From Flavobacteriaceae bacterium UBA3339 (lineage in GTDB: Bacteria > Bacteroidota > Bacteroidia > Flavobacteriales > Flavobacteriaceae): a stretch of 64,000 bases of DNA. Location of the stretch: positions 12,642 to 76,641 of the forward strand of contig DERN01000001.1 in assembly GCA_002360925.1 (NCBI GenBank), in the 5' to 3' direction. The translations under genes were made by a program, and so were the position numbers. Below, one piece after another: positions 18,371-27,314 of this stretch (position 1 is its first letter; every line of letters begins with the position of its first letter). The notes beneath the pieces are model-generated. The model did no database searches. It was not told where the DNA came from and saw only the letters and a list, made by a program, of their open reading frames with translations.

Positions 18371-19444
18371 ATGGAAGAAAGGACAATAAATCAAACAAAA
18401 ATCACCAATTTAGTAGGAGTCATATTATTGGCAATATTGATATTCTTAATGATACCTTTATCATACGGAATGCAATTGCCTTTTGTATATTGGGTAAATC
18501 AGGTTGTTTTCTTTCTTTTATTACTTAGCCTTCTGTTTTTAAATACAAAATGGTTAGCTCCAACTTTTCTTTTTCAAAAAAAATATTTTCAATATTATTT
18601 TATTTTATGTGTTGTATGCGCTTTAATGATATGGATACTTAAACACTCTGGAGAATGGTTAAATCTGTCAGAAGAAATTCAGAAATCAGTTAAAGAAACG
18701 GGCTATAAACAAAAACATTGGGCTCGCGATCTCTCAGTGTTTTTTTATATTTTCCTTATTCAGATTTTAATTTTAGGTGTAAATATTGCCGGAATATTAA
18801 TAAAAAAATGGCAAGACGAGAAAAATGTCCGTTTAAGATTAGAAAAAGACAAGTTAGAAATGGAACTTTCTTTTTTAAAATCTCAGATCAATCCGCACTT
18901 TTTTTTCAATAGCCTCAATACCATTAATGCATTAACTTATATTCAAGTAGAAGAATCTAGAAAAGCTATCAAGAAATTAGGCAACATCATGCGCCATCTT
19001 TTGTATAACACCACAGATCAAACATATACTTTAAAACAGGAAATAGATTTCATTAGAAATTATGTCGAGTTAATGAAAATGAGATCGCCTCAAAGAGTAT
19101 TGATTGATTTTTTGGTAGATATAAAATCTCCAGAACTTAAAATTGCATCCATGATTTTTCTTCCTTTTATTGAAAATTCTTTTAAGCATGGAATAAGTGC
19201 TCAATCCGAAAGTCGTATAATTATTGGTATCGAAGAAAAGGATCATGTTCTTTTATTTTATACGAAGAATACAATTTTTGATAGGAATATAGAGGAAAAA
19301 GACGATAATAATTCACATCAAGGAATCGGAATACAGAATACCCGTCGTAGATTAGAATTATTATATCCCGATCAATATTCTTTGTCAATAACAAAGAATA
19401 AAGAGTTTAATTTACTTCTTAAAATTAATTTGAATGAAGATTAG
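18371..19444 (+). CDS. LytS/YehU-type sensor histidine kinase
   Basis: A 357-residue kinase with four N-terminal membrane helices (residues 10-160) and a short linker. The His_kinase domain has the phospho-histidine in LKSQINPHFFFNSLN near residue 178 and an HATPase domain with PFIENSFKHG and GIGIQNTRRRLE. It overlaps the LytTR regulator by 11 bp, a standard coupled pair. There is no periplasmic sensor; the membrane helices probably sense the signal. Confidence 0.93.
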   Translation: MEERTINQTKITNLVGVILLAILIFLMIPLSYGMQLPFVYWVNQVVFFLLLLSLLFLNTKWLAPTFLFQKKYFQYYFILCVVCALMIWILKHSGEWLNLSEEIQKSVKETGYKQKHWARDLSVFFYIFLIQILILGVNIAGILIKKWQDEKNVRLRLEKDKLEMELSFLKSQINPHFFFNSLNTINALTYIQVEESRKAIKKLGNIMRHLLYNTTDQTYTLKQEIDFIRNYVELMKMRSPQRVLIDFLVDIKSPELKIASMIFLPFIENSFKHGISAQSESRIIIGIEEKDHVLLFYTKNTIFDRNIEEKDDNNSHQGIGIQNTRRRLELLYPDQYSLSITKNKEFNLLLKINLNED

Positions 19445-20168
19445 ATGTATAACGGTTGATGACGAGCCATTAGCTTTAAATATGGTTAGTACTTTTGTTA
19501 AAAAAACACCTTTCTTAGAACTTGCAGCGTCGTTTGATAATGCGATAGATGCTTTAGATTATATTCAATCTAATGATGTCCAGCTTTTATTTCTTGATAT
19601 TCAAATGGCAGGTTTGACCGGAATGGAGCTAGCTCGAATTTTAATGACAGATAATAATAAAACCAAACCATATATTGTTTTTACTACAGCTTACAGTGAA
19701 TTTGCTTTAGAAAGTTATAAGGTAGAAGCCGCAGATTATATTTTAAAACCTTTCGATTACGAAGATTTTATAAAAGCTGTTTCTAAAGTCCGTAATAGAA
19801 TGGAACAAAAGAATGAATTGGTTGAAGGAATTCAAAACGAGCATCAGGATTATATCTTTATTAAAACAGATTCGCAAATTACAAGAGTCGAAATACGAAA
19901 TATATTGTACATAGAAGCATTGAAAGATTATGTTAAGATACATGTAAATAATCATTCTAGCGCTATATTGTCTTTGATGAGTTTAAAAAAACTGGAAGAT
20001 AAATTAGCTCCTTATGGTTTTTTAAGAATTCACAGATCCTATATTATTTCTTTTGCTAATGTAGACGCTCTTTTAAAAAACAGTATTAGAATTGGAGATA
20101 AAACCATTCCGGTAGGGGCAATTTACAAAGAAGAATATAACAGTTATGTAAATCAATGGATTAAGTAA
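19434..20168 (+). CDS. LytTR-family response regulator
   Basis: A 244-residue regulator. The receiver has VDDEPLAL, phospho-acceptor Asp in LLFLDIQMAG near residue 55 and the ADYILKPF lysine motif. The C-terminal LytTR DNA-binding domain has YIEALKDYVKIH and FLRIHRSYII. Its start lies in the end of the kinase gene. The receptor gene 242 bp downstream is a plausible target. Confidence 0.94.
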   Translation: MKIRCITVDDEPLALNMVSTFVKKTPFLELAASFDNAIDALDYIQSNDVQLLFLDIQMAGLTGMELARILMTDNNKTKPYIVFTTAYSEFALESYKVEAADYILKPFDYEDFIKAVSKVRNRMEQKNELVEGIQNEHQDYIFIKTDSQITRVEIRNILYIEALKDYVKIHVNNHSSAILSLMSLKKLEDKLAPYGFLRIHRSYIISFANVDALLKNSIRIGDKTIPVGAIYKEEYNSYVNQWIK

Positions 20169-20410
20169 AACGTAATAAATGTCATCAGATATGAAAGATA
20201 CATAGAAATCTTCAAAAAACTAATTATTCTATTTTAAAGAATTTGCTTGAATCTTGTTTATTTGTTAAAAGTATAAATTGTAGTGTTTAACTCAAAAAAA
20301 CACGCTTTCGTCTATATGTTTTTTTAAGATGTCTTTAATTAAAGAGATTTGATAATTCAATTAGTAATCCTTTTTAATATTTATCAAAAAAATCAAATAG
20401 CAAGAAAGTT

Positions 20411-22870
20411 ATGAATCTTAAAAACATTACATTATTTTTATTTATTATCTGTTATCATGCTATATGGGCTCAAAGTCCAAAAGCGCAGTTAACCGGCAGA
20501 GTAATTGACTCATTAAGCAAAGAAGCTGTTTATTACGCAACTATTTCTCTAAATCCGGTTGCTGATGTTGAAAAAGTGAATGGCACGATAACGGATGAAA
20601 AAGGTAGTTTTACTTTAAAAGATATTGATCTGGGCTCGTATAATATTACGGTTGATTTTATGGGATTTGAACCTAAAACCTTTTCAAATTTTACTTTAAA
20701 ACCAGGCGAGAATAATTTAGGAACTATACTTCTTCAATCTAATGAAACATATCTTTCAGAAGTTGTTATTCAAGCAGACCGCCCGATCATTGAAAACCAA
20801 ATAGATCGTTTGGTATACAATGCTGAACGAGATGTTACTTCTGCAGGCGGAAATGCAATAGATGTTTTACGAAAAGTACCCATGTTATCTGTTGATATAG
20901 AAGGAAACGTTTCATTAGCGGGGAGTCAAGGAGTGAGAATTTTGATTAATGGAAAACCTTCTGGAATGATGGCAAACAATATGGGAGACGCCTTAAAAAT
21001 GATTCCAGCAGATCAAATTAGAAGTATAGAGGTTATTACAAGTCCTTCCGCAAAATATGATGCCGAAGGATCTTCAGGAATTATCAATATCATAACTAAA
21101 AAGAAGGATATTGCAGGAATAAACGGATCTGTTTCAGGAGGAATTGGAACCAGACATAATAATGGAAATGCAAGTTTAAATATAAGAAAAGGTAAACTTG
21201 GGATTGTTGCTAATTTAGGAGGCAATTATATGTGGCCACAGAACGTAACTAATGAATTCGAACAATTTGACGTTTTAGGAAATCCGACAATCAAACAAAG
21301 TGCAAAAAATAAAACGACTCGTTCAGGTTTACGTGGCTCTGTTGGAATTGATTATGATTTAACAGATAACGATTTATTTTCGACAACCTTCTCTGCAAAC
21401 ACATTTGAGATGGGGAAAAACGGAGCTAATACGTCTCAGTTTTTCTCACCAAATAATGCCACAACTTCCTTGGTTTCTCATTTAAATCAACAAAATAAAA
21501 TCAATGGTTTTGATTGGTCGGTAGATTATATCCGAAAGTTTCAAAAACCAAAACAAGAATTGGCTATATCGGGGCAATTTTCAAGAAACAATAACAATAC
21601 CGATTATACTACATGGTACGAAGAAGGTTTGCGTGTAGACGAAATGGGAATAAATAGAGGTGAAAATGATGAATTAACTTTTCAGGTAGATTATGTGCAA
21701 CCAATAGGAAAATCAACTTTAGAAGTGGGAGCAAAAACTATTTTAAGAGATATATCAAGTGCAATAAAAATTAGTGAATTTAGAAATGATGCTTATCAGT
21801 TACTAGATAATCGATCTTATGATTTCAATTATGATCAGGATGTTGTTGCAGCATATATTACATATGGTTTTGATTTAGGGAAAAAATATCAGGTAAAAGC
21901 AGGTTTAAGAATGGAATATACCAACTTGGAAGGACAACCAGCTGGAGATATTCAAGCTTTTAATAATAATTATACCAATTTATTACCAAGTGCCATTGTT
22001 TCCAGAAAATTAAGTCAAACATCAAGTTTGAAATTAAGTTACAATCAACGAATCCAAAGACCAAGTCTTTTTTATCTAAATCCTTTCAGAGATACTTCTG
22101 ATCCCATTATTCAGAAACAAGGAAATCCCGAACTAAATCCCGAACTCTCGCATAATATTGAATTAGGTTATTCTACGTTTATTAAAAGAAATATGATTAA
22201 TGCTTCGCTTTTTTACCGTAAAACAACTGATGTTATTGAAAGTTTAAATCAAATAGATCTTGTTACAACACCAGGACAGCCGATTTCATTAACAACTTTT
22301 GAAAATATAGGGAACTACGAATCTTTTGGCGTTAACTTATTTGTTTCGGTTTCTCCAATCCAAAATTTAACTTTAAGAAGCAATATCAGCTTATTTACCT
22401 ATGAAGCAAAAGGAAACGCTTTTAGTACGGCGGTTAGTACCCAAACAGATGAAATGTATTTGATGTATCGCGCATTTATTAATGCAAGTTATAAAATTGA
22501 TAACAGTTTGATTGTAGAATCTTTTTTAATGTTGAATTCACCAAAGCATACATTCCAAGGAACAACGCCCTCGTTTAGTATGTGGACTTTAGCGATAAAA
22601 AAAGAAATTATGGATAAAAAAGCGACAATAGGCTTAAGTGCTACAGATCCGTTTACCGAAAACAAAAAATTTAAATCGGAAGTGAAAACACCTGAATATT
22701 CACAGAATAATAGAATGAGTTTGCCTTTTAGATCGTTCGGAATCACTTTTAGTTACAATTTCGGAACAGCAGACACGAAAAGCAAAGCTAAGAAAGAAAG
22801 AGGAATTAAAAACGATGATCAGAAAAACGATGAGTCAAATCAAGGAACTCAAATGGGAAGTGGTATGTAA
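20411..22870 (+). CDS. Outer-membrane beta-barrel protein with carboxypeptidase-regulatory and plug domains
   Basis: An 819-residue outer-membrane protein. A signal peptide (cleavage near IWAQ) leads to a CarboxypepD_reg-like Ig fold (LTGRVIDSLSKEAVYYA), then a plug domain (VLRKVPMLSVD, SIEVITSPSAKYDAEG) and an OMP_b-brl_3 type barrel. The C-terminus is a charged Lys/Asp/Asn tail instead of a terminal aromatic. The group is TonB-linked but usually lacks a SusD partner, and none is present here. It follows a LytTR system. Confidence 0.88.
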   Translation: MNLKNITLFLFIICYHAIWAQSPKAQLTGRVIDSLSKEAVYYATISLNPVADVEKVNGTITDEKGSFTLKDIDLGSYNITVDFMGFEPKTFSNFTLKPGENNLGTILLQSNETYLSEVVIQADRPIIENQIDRLVYNAERDVTSAGGNAIDVLRKVPMLSVDIEGNVSLAGSQGVRILINGKPSGMMANNMGDALKMIPADQIRSIEVITSPSAKYDAEGSSGIINIITKKKDIAGINGSVSGGIGTRHNNGNASLNIRKGKLGIVANLGGNYMWPQNVTNEFEQFDVLGNPTIKQSAKNKTTRSGLRGSVGIDYDLTDNDLFSTTFSANTFEMGKNGANTSQFFSPNNATTSLVSHLNQQNKINGFDWSVDYIRKFQKPKQELAISGQFSRNNNNTDYTTWYEEGLRVDEMGINRGENDELTFQVDYVQPIGKSTLEVGAKTILRDISSAIKISEFRNDAYQLLDNRSYDFNYDQDVVAAYITYGFDLGKKYQVKAGLRMEYTNLEGQPAGDIQAFNNNYTNLLPSAIVSRKLSQTSSLKLSYNQRIQRPSLFYLNPFRDTSDPIIQKQGNPELNPELSHNIELGYSTFIKRNMINASLFYRKTTDVIESLNQIDLVTTPGQPISLTTFENIGNYESFGVNLFVSVSPIQNLTLRSNISLFTYEAKGNAFSTAVSTQTDEMYLMYRAFINASYKIDNSLIVESFLMLNSPKHTFQGTTPSFSMWTLAIKKEIMDKKATIGLSATDPFTENKKFKSEVKTPEYSQNNRMSLPFRSFGITFSYNFGTADTKSKAKKERGIKNDDQKNDESNQGTQMGSGM

Positions 22871-22907
22871 AAAATATCTATTTATAAGTAATAATCGTTT
22901 CTTTTGA

Positions 22908-22939
22908 TTGGTCATTAAATTATAAAAAGTCTATTTTTG
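22908..22939 (+). promoter_or_regulatory. Bacteroidota-type promoter TTG-N21-TATTTTTG
   Basis: TTG at 22908-22910 and TATTTTTG at 22932-22939 with 21 nt between them, matching TTG-N17-23-TAnnTTTG. The -7 box ends 25 nt before the ATG at 22965. Confidence 0.65.
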
Positions 22940-22964
22940 CTTTTTTAATTTAAAATAGTCCATA

Positions 22965-23141
22965 ATGAACGAATTGATCGAAAAAATCAATGCAGAATTT
23001 GAAACTTTTAAATCAGATTCTGAAGAGCAAATGTCAAAAGGAAATAAAGCTGCGGGAACAAGAGCTCGTAAAGCAACTTTAAACTTAGAAAAGCTTTTGA
23101 AAGAATTTAGAAAAGCATCGTTAGAAGCTTCTAAAGCTTAA
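22965..23141 (+). CDS. Histone H1-like small DNA-binding protein
   Basis: A 58-residue protein that reads MNELIEKINAEFETFKSD, then a basic stretch NKAAGTRARKATLNLEKL and a Lys/Ala tail. Bacteroidota carry an abundant H1/Hc1-like protein of this size and sequence type that compacts or binds DNA. Start and stop are clear: an ideal promoter lies upstream, and the stop codon lies inside the stem of a 16-bp terminator. It is monocistronic. Confidence 0.8.
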   Translation: MNELIEKINAEFETFKSDSEEQMSKGNKAAGTRARKATLNLEKLLKEFRKASLEASKA

Positions 23142-23175
23142 TAATAATCCCTCCGTTTTCGGAGGGATTATTATT
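23140..23175 (+). terminator. Strong intrinsic terminator after H1-like gene
   Basis: A 16-bp perfect stem (23140-23155 with 23160-23175), TTTT loop and a T-rich tail. The stop codon TAA of the H1-like gene lies within the left arm. Confidence 0.93.
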
Positions 23176-23328
23176 TTGTTTTCATCCAAAAATAAAGAGT
23201 CTCTAGCATTAAACGCTTTCTATATCAAGAAGCTTATAATAACGAAAAGAGTCAAATTATTATATCAATATTAAATAACACGTTATTATAAATTAAATCT
23301 TATTTTTAGCTTTTATATAATTTATAAC

Positions 23329-23940
23329 ATGAAATTGAAGACGAATTTATCCAGGTTGGGTGTTTTAATTTTAACCATTATATTTCTTATGACAGCCGTT
23401 GTATTTGAAATTTTAGAATTAGGCTCGTTACCGGCTCAGTTTTTTGGAACACTTTTAGGTGTAGTCATTACAGCGATTATTACGGTTTTACTTTTGCAAG
23501 GACAAACTAAAAGTGAAGAATCTAGAGAGCGTAATCTTATGGTTTTTGAGAAAAAACAAGAGGTTTACTTTCATTTTTTGACTCAATTGAACGTTATTTT
23601 ACAAAAAGAAAATCTAACGCTTCATCTTAATCATGCAAAGATTTTAGAAAAAGAAGTAAACAGCCTACAGGATTTACTTTTTGAAATAGGTTATTTGCAA
23701 ATGCACACTTCTTCTGAAACATTTGATAAAATATTGAAACTGGTAGGAAATTTATTAGAAGAAAGTAAAAAACTAAAAAGAGTAGATATTAAATCAGAAA
23801 AAGATTTTGAAGCCTATTATAAAGTTTTATCAAAAGATTTTTTTGTTATTGTATCACTTTTAAAGTTAGAGTTATATAAATCGACTCCGGCAAATATTGA
23901 TAACGAGCAATTAGAACGCATTATTAAACTTTCATTTTAA
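23329..23940 (+). CDS. Small membrane protein of unknown function
   Basis: A 203-residue protein that I do not recognise. Two N-terminal transmembrane helices lie at about residues 10-30 and 36-60 (LGVVITAIITVLLL). A long, charged, helical cytoplasmic part follows, rich in Glu/Lys/Leu. It ends 44 bp before the carbonic anhydrase gene on the same strand, so co-transcription is possible. No catalytic motif is visible. Confidence 0.7.
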   Translation: MKLKTNLSRLGVLILTIIFLMTAVVFEILELGSLPAQFFGTLLGVVITAIITVLLLQGQTKSEESRERNLMVFEKKQEVYFHFLTQLNVILQKENLTLHLNHAKILEKEVNSLQDLLFEIGYLQMHTSSETFDKILKLVGNLLEESKKLKRVDIKSEKDFEAYYKVLSKDFFVIVSLLKLELYKSTPANIDNEQLERIIKLSF

Positions 23941-23984
23941 TTTTGTTTGAAATTTTTTTATTCTAACAGTAAAAAACGGAACCT

Positions 23985-24623
23985 ATGAAAATTGAAAATA
24001 TTTTTGATAACAATAAAGAATGGATTAAAGAAAATCTTTCAATCGACAAAGATTACTTTAAAAACTTGGCTAAAGATCAAACGCCGGAAATTCTTTATAT
24101 AGGTTGTTCAGATAGTCGTGTTTCGGCCGAAGAACTTATGGGAATTGAACCAGGAGTTGCTTTTGTTCACCGAAATATTGCCAATATTGTTCCCAATATG
24201 GATATAAATTCTAAATCGGTAATAGATTATGCTGTTAGCCATTTAAAGGTAAAACATATTGTAATTTGCGGACATTATGATTGCGGAGGAATAAAAGCCG
24301 CAATGGGAGATGAGAATTTGGGAATTTTAAATCCTTGGCTGGGAAATATTCGCGATGTTTATCGTTTGCATTTTACAGAACTAAATTGTATTCAAGATCT
24401 TAGCAAAAGGTGCGATCGATTGGTAGAGTTAAATGTTGCAGAACAATGTTTAAATGTTTTAAAAATTTCGAATATTCAAGAAGCTATTTTAAATAAACAA
24501 TTAACCATTTATGGTTGGGTTTTTGATATTAAAACAGGATTATTGATTGACTTAACAAGTCAAATAATGAATGAATTTAAAATGAATGCTTCTCAAGCAA
24601 AAGAAATATATCGTATAAAGTAG
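23985..24623 (+). CDS. can: Beta-class carbonic anhydrase
   Basis: A 212-residue beta-carbonic anhydrase that interconverts CO2 and bicarbonate in the cytoplasm. The zinc ligands and active-site dyad are visible: Cys in GCSDSRVSAEE (Cys-Ser-Asp-Ser-Arg, near residue 41), HRNIANIV, and HYDCGGIKAAM (His near 100, Cys near 103). The length is normal. The upstream small membrane protein is 44 bp away. Confidence 0.95.
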   Translation: MKIENIFDNNKEWIKENLSIDKDYFKNLAKDQTPEILYIGCSDSRVSAEELMGIEPGVAFVHRNIANIVPNMDINSKSVIDYAVSHLKVKHIVICGHYDCGGIKAAMGDENLGILNPWLGNIRDVYRLHFTELNCIQDLSKRCDRLVELNVAEQCLNVLKISNIQEAILNKQLTIYGWVFDIKTGLLIDLTSQIMNEFKMNASQAKEIYRIK

Positions 24624-24659
24624 ATTTTAGAAAAGATTTATTAGGTTATAAAATTAATA

Positions 24660-24690
24660 ATATGAGATTTTTTCTAGAAAAATCTCATAT
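24660..24690. terminator. Hairpin between convergent genes
   Basis: A 13-bp perfect stem, ATATGAGATTTTT / AAAAATCTCATAT, with a 5-nt loop. It lies 37 bp after the carbonic anhydrase stop and before the convergent glutamate-synthase-like gene. The T-tail is weak on both strands. Confidence 0.65.
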
Positions 24691-24793
24691 CTAATCTCAA
24701 CTTTTACCTGTTTCTTTTATATAATTTTTTAAATTCTTTAGAAGGAAGTTTTATCAGTCTGTTTAAATAATAAAATCTAACGTTTATTTGTTA

Positions 24794-26404
24794 TTAAGCT
24801 TTTGGACTTACTTCCGAAATTCCCCAACGGTTCATATCTGCATGCTCAAAATCCCATTTGTATCTATCCGGAATAGTTCCTAACAACATACTCCCAACTT
24901 TCATTGAAGGAAATATTTCTTCATAAGTAAGCATTTCGTTTAACGAAACGCGTCGGTAAATATGAGCGCGGGTAATGTTTTTCATGTCATCTAGTCCCGA
25001 AGCTCCCAACAGTTCCACAAAACTTTCAACCGTTCCTTTGTGATAATTAGCCATTCGTACTTTTTTATCGGCAACGTCTAAACCAATAGTTAGTTTAGGA
25101 TCTTGAGTCGCAATTCCTGTAGGACATTGGTTGGTGTTGCATAAAAGCGCCTGAATACAACCAATAGCAATCATCATTGCACGAGCAGCATTACATGTAT
25201 CGGCACCTAAAGCCATTGCGCGCGCAATATGGAATGAAGAAGTTACTTTTCCGGATGCAATTAATCTGATGTGTTGACGAATTCCCATTCCGGTTAAGAT
25301 ATTATGAACAAAAGCTAATCCGTCCAGCATAGGTGCTCCTATATAATTTGAAAACTCCTGAGGAGCAGCACCTGTTCCGCCTTCTCCGCCGTCAACTGTT
25401 ATAAAATCGGGATAAATATCCAAATGAATCATTGCTTTACAAATAGATATAAACTCGGCTTTGTGCCCAATACACAGTTTAAAACCAATGGGTTTCCCTT
25501 CCGACAATTCTCTTAACTTTTGTATAAACTGAACCAATTCTAGAGGTGAATTAAATGCCGAATGATATGGGGGAGAAGCTACTATTGTATGCGGTTTTAC
25601 ATGTCTTATCAAAGCAATTTCTTCTGTGTTTTTAGATGCAGGTAATATTCCTCCGTGTCCCGGTTTTGCTCCTTGCGAAATTTTAAGCTCAATCATTTTA
25701 ACGCTTGGCAGTTTTGCTTTTTCGGCAAATAATTCGTCATTAAAATTCCCGGCTTCATCTCTACAGCCAAAATATCCCGTACCTATCTGCCAAATAAGAT
25801 CACCACCGTTTTTTAAATGATAAGGGCTAATTCCTCCTTCGCCTGTATTATGGGCAAAACCTCCTAATTTGGCACCTCCGTTCATTGCTTCTACAGCCTG
25901 AGCACTTAAAGATCCAAAACTCATGGCCGATATATTAAGGATACTTGCCGAATAAGGCTGTTTGCAATCTTTATTTCCAAAAAGAATTCTAGGATTTTGA
26001 TTTAATTTTTCAAATGCTTTTGGAGCAATCGAATGGCACATCCACTCATAACCTTCGGCGTAAACGTCTAACTGAGTTCCAAACGGAACCGTTTCCAATT
26101 CTTTTTTAGCACGTTGGTAAATGGTTGCTCGATCAATGCGACTAATTGGTTTTCCGTCAGTATCCGATTCAATAAAGTATTGGTACATTTTCGGACGCAG
26201 TTCTTCCATCACATAACGCAGTCTTCCAAAAACGGGATAAATCCGCCTAAGAGTATGTTTTTTCTGATACATATCCTGATATCCCATAATAACAAATACC
26301 AAAACGATAACAAAAAGAACGCCCCAGTTTCTGTTTAAAAATAAGGTAAGGGCAAGCGTCACGACCAAAAGCAGGCTCGAAAAAAGAACAAATTGTTTAC
26401 GCAT
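24794..26404 (-). CDS. FMN-binding glutamate synthase-family protein (membrane-anchored)
   Basis: A 536-residue protein. Two N-terminal hydrophobic helices precede a GltB central/FMN-type barrel with GGEGGTGAAPQEF (flavin phosphate region, near residue 340) and a cysteine cluster GCIQALLCNTNQCPTG (near 418) for a 3Fe-4S cluster. It lacks the amidotransferase domain of full GltB, so glutamine-dependent synthesis is unlikely. Members are often called glutamate-synthase-like or archaeal-type; the in-vivo substrate is unknown. Confidence 0.87.
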   Translation of the reverse strand: MRKQFVLFSSLLLVVTLALTLFLNRNWGVLFVIVLVFVIMGYQDMYQKKHTLRRIYPVFGRLRYVMEELRPKMYQYFIESDTDGKPISRIDRATIYQRAKKELETVPFGTQLDVYAEGYEWMCHSIAPKAFEKLNQNPRILFGNKDCKQPYSASILNISAMSFGSLSAQAVEAMNGGAKLGGFAHNTGEGGISPYHLKNGGDLIWQIGTGYFGCRDEAGNFNDELFAEKAKLPSVKMIELKISQGAKPGHGGILPASKNTEEIALIRHVKPHTIVASPPYHSAFNSPLELVQFIQKLRELSEGKPIGFKLCIGHKAEFISICKAMIHLDIYPDFITVDGGEGGTGAAPQEFSNYIGAPMLDGLAFVHNILTGMGIRQHIRLIASGKVTSSFHIARAMALGADTCNAARAMMIAIGCIQALLCNTNQCPTGIATQDPKLTIGLDVADKKVRMANYHKGTVESFVELLGASGLDDMKNITRAHIYRRVSLNEMLTYEEIFPSMKVGSMLLGTIPDRYKWDFEHADMNRWGISEVSPKA

Positions 26405-26634
26405 ACGTCGAGTTGTTTATAACCATAACTTATTGTATTAAAACAAGAGTTTAGGTTAATTATTGAATTGATTAAAAAATGTTTTGACTTTTTGATGTTG
26501 ATTATAAATTTACACATTAAAAGCACATAAAAAATAAGATATGATAAAATATTAAAGAATAAAATACTGTTTTTATATTCAAGCCTCCTGCTGTAATCAT
26601 ACTATATGTTGGTCCGTTTTTTTATCTTTACCAT

Positions 26635-27171
26635 ATGCAGATAAAAATAAGAAAAGAGGAAAAGGAAGATTTTAATACAGTTTTTAAGCTGATTGAAGAA
26701 GCTTTTAGAAATGAAGAATACAGCGATCATAAAGAACAATATTTAGTTGAACGATTAAGAAAATCGGATGCTTTTATACCAGAATTGTCTATTGTTGCAG
26801 AGCTAGATAATGAAATAGTTGGTTATATATTACTTACTAAAATAACGATTATAGATAGTCAAAAGAATCTACATCCGTCGCTAGCTTTGGCTCCGGTAGC
26901 TGTTTCGAAACGATTTCAACGTAAGGGAATTGGAGTAAAATTAATTACTTATGCGCATGAGAAAGCTAAAGAATTGGGATTTAGTTCAGTTGTTTTATTA
27001 GGACATGAAAACTATTATCCTAAGTTTGGATATAAACCAACCATTGCATTTGGAATAAAGTTACCTTTTGATGTTCCTGAGGCTAATAGTATGATAATAG
27101 AATTATTCGAAAATGCTCTACAAAATGTCTCGGGAACGGTTCATTATCCGAAAGAGTTTGAAATTGAATAA
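26635..27171 (+). CDS. GNAT-family N-acetyltransferase
   Basis: A 178-residue GNAT-fold enzyme. The acetyl-CoA loop is visible as RFQRKGIGVKLI (R/QxxGxG/A) near residue 97, preceded by LAPVAVS. The C-terminal part VLLGHENYYPKFGY is typical of the YhbS-like subgroup (YPRFGF motif). The acceptor substrate cannot be predicted. It is followed by the sigma-54 regulator gene but separated by 143 bp. Confidence 0.88.
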   Translation: MQIKIRKEEKEDFNTVFKLIEEAFRNEEYSDHKEQYLVERLRKSDAFIPELSIVAELDNEIVGYILLTKITIIDSQKNLHPSLALAPVAVSKRFQRKGIGVKLITYAHEKAKELGFSSVVLLGHENYYPKFGYKPTIAFGIKLPFDVPEANSMIIELFENALQNVSGTVHYPKEFEIE

Positions 27172-27314
27172 AGGAAACATTTTGACGTTCTATTACAAAA
27201 CTTCTTAATATATAATCGGATATTTTACTTGCTTTAAAAAGTACATTATTTTACTCTTCCCTTTTAAAGAAGATAGCTGAATAATCGTAAATTTGAAATT
27301 AAATTAGAGTTAAA

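Noticed and set aside
20283..20305. Weak GTGTTT / AAACAC hairpin between LytTR and the receptor gene
   Set aside because: Six base pairs only, no T-tail; chance in AT-rich DNA.
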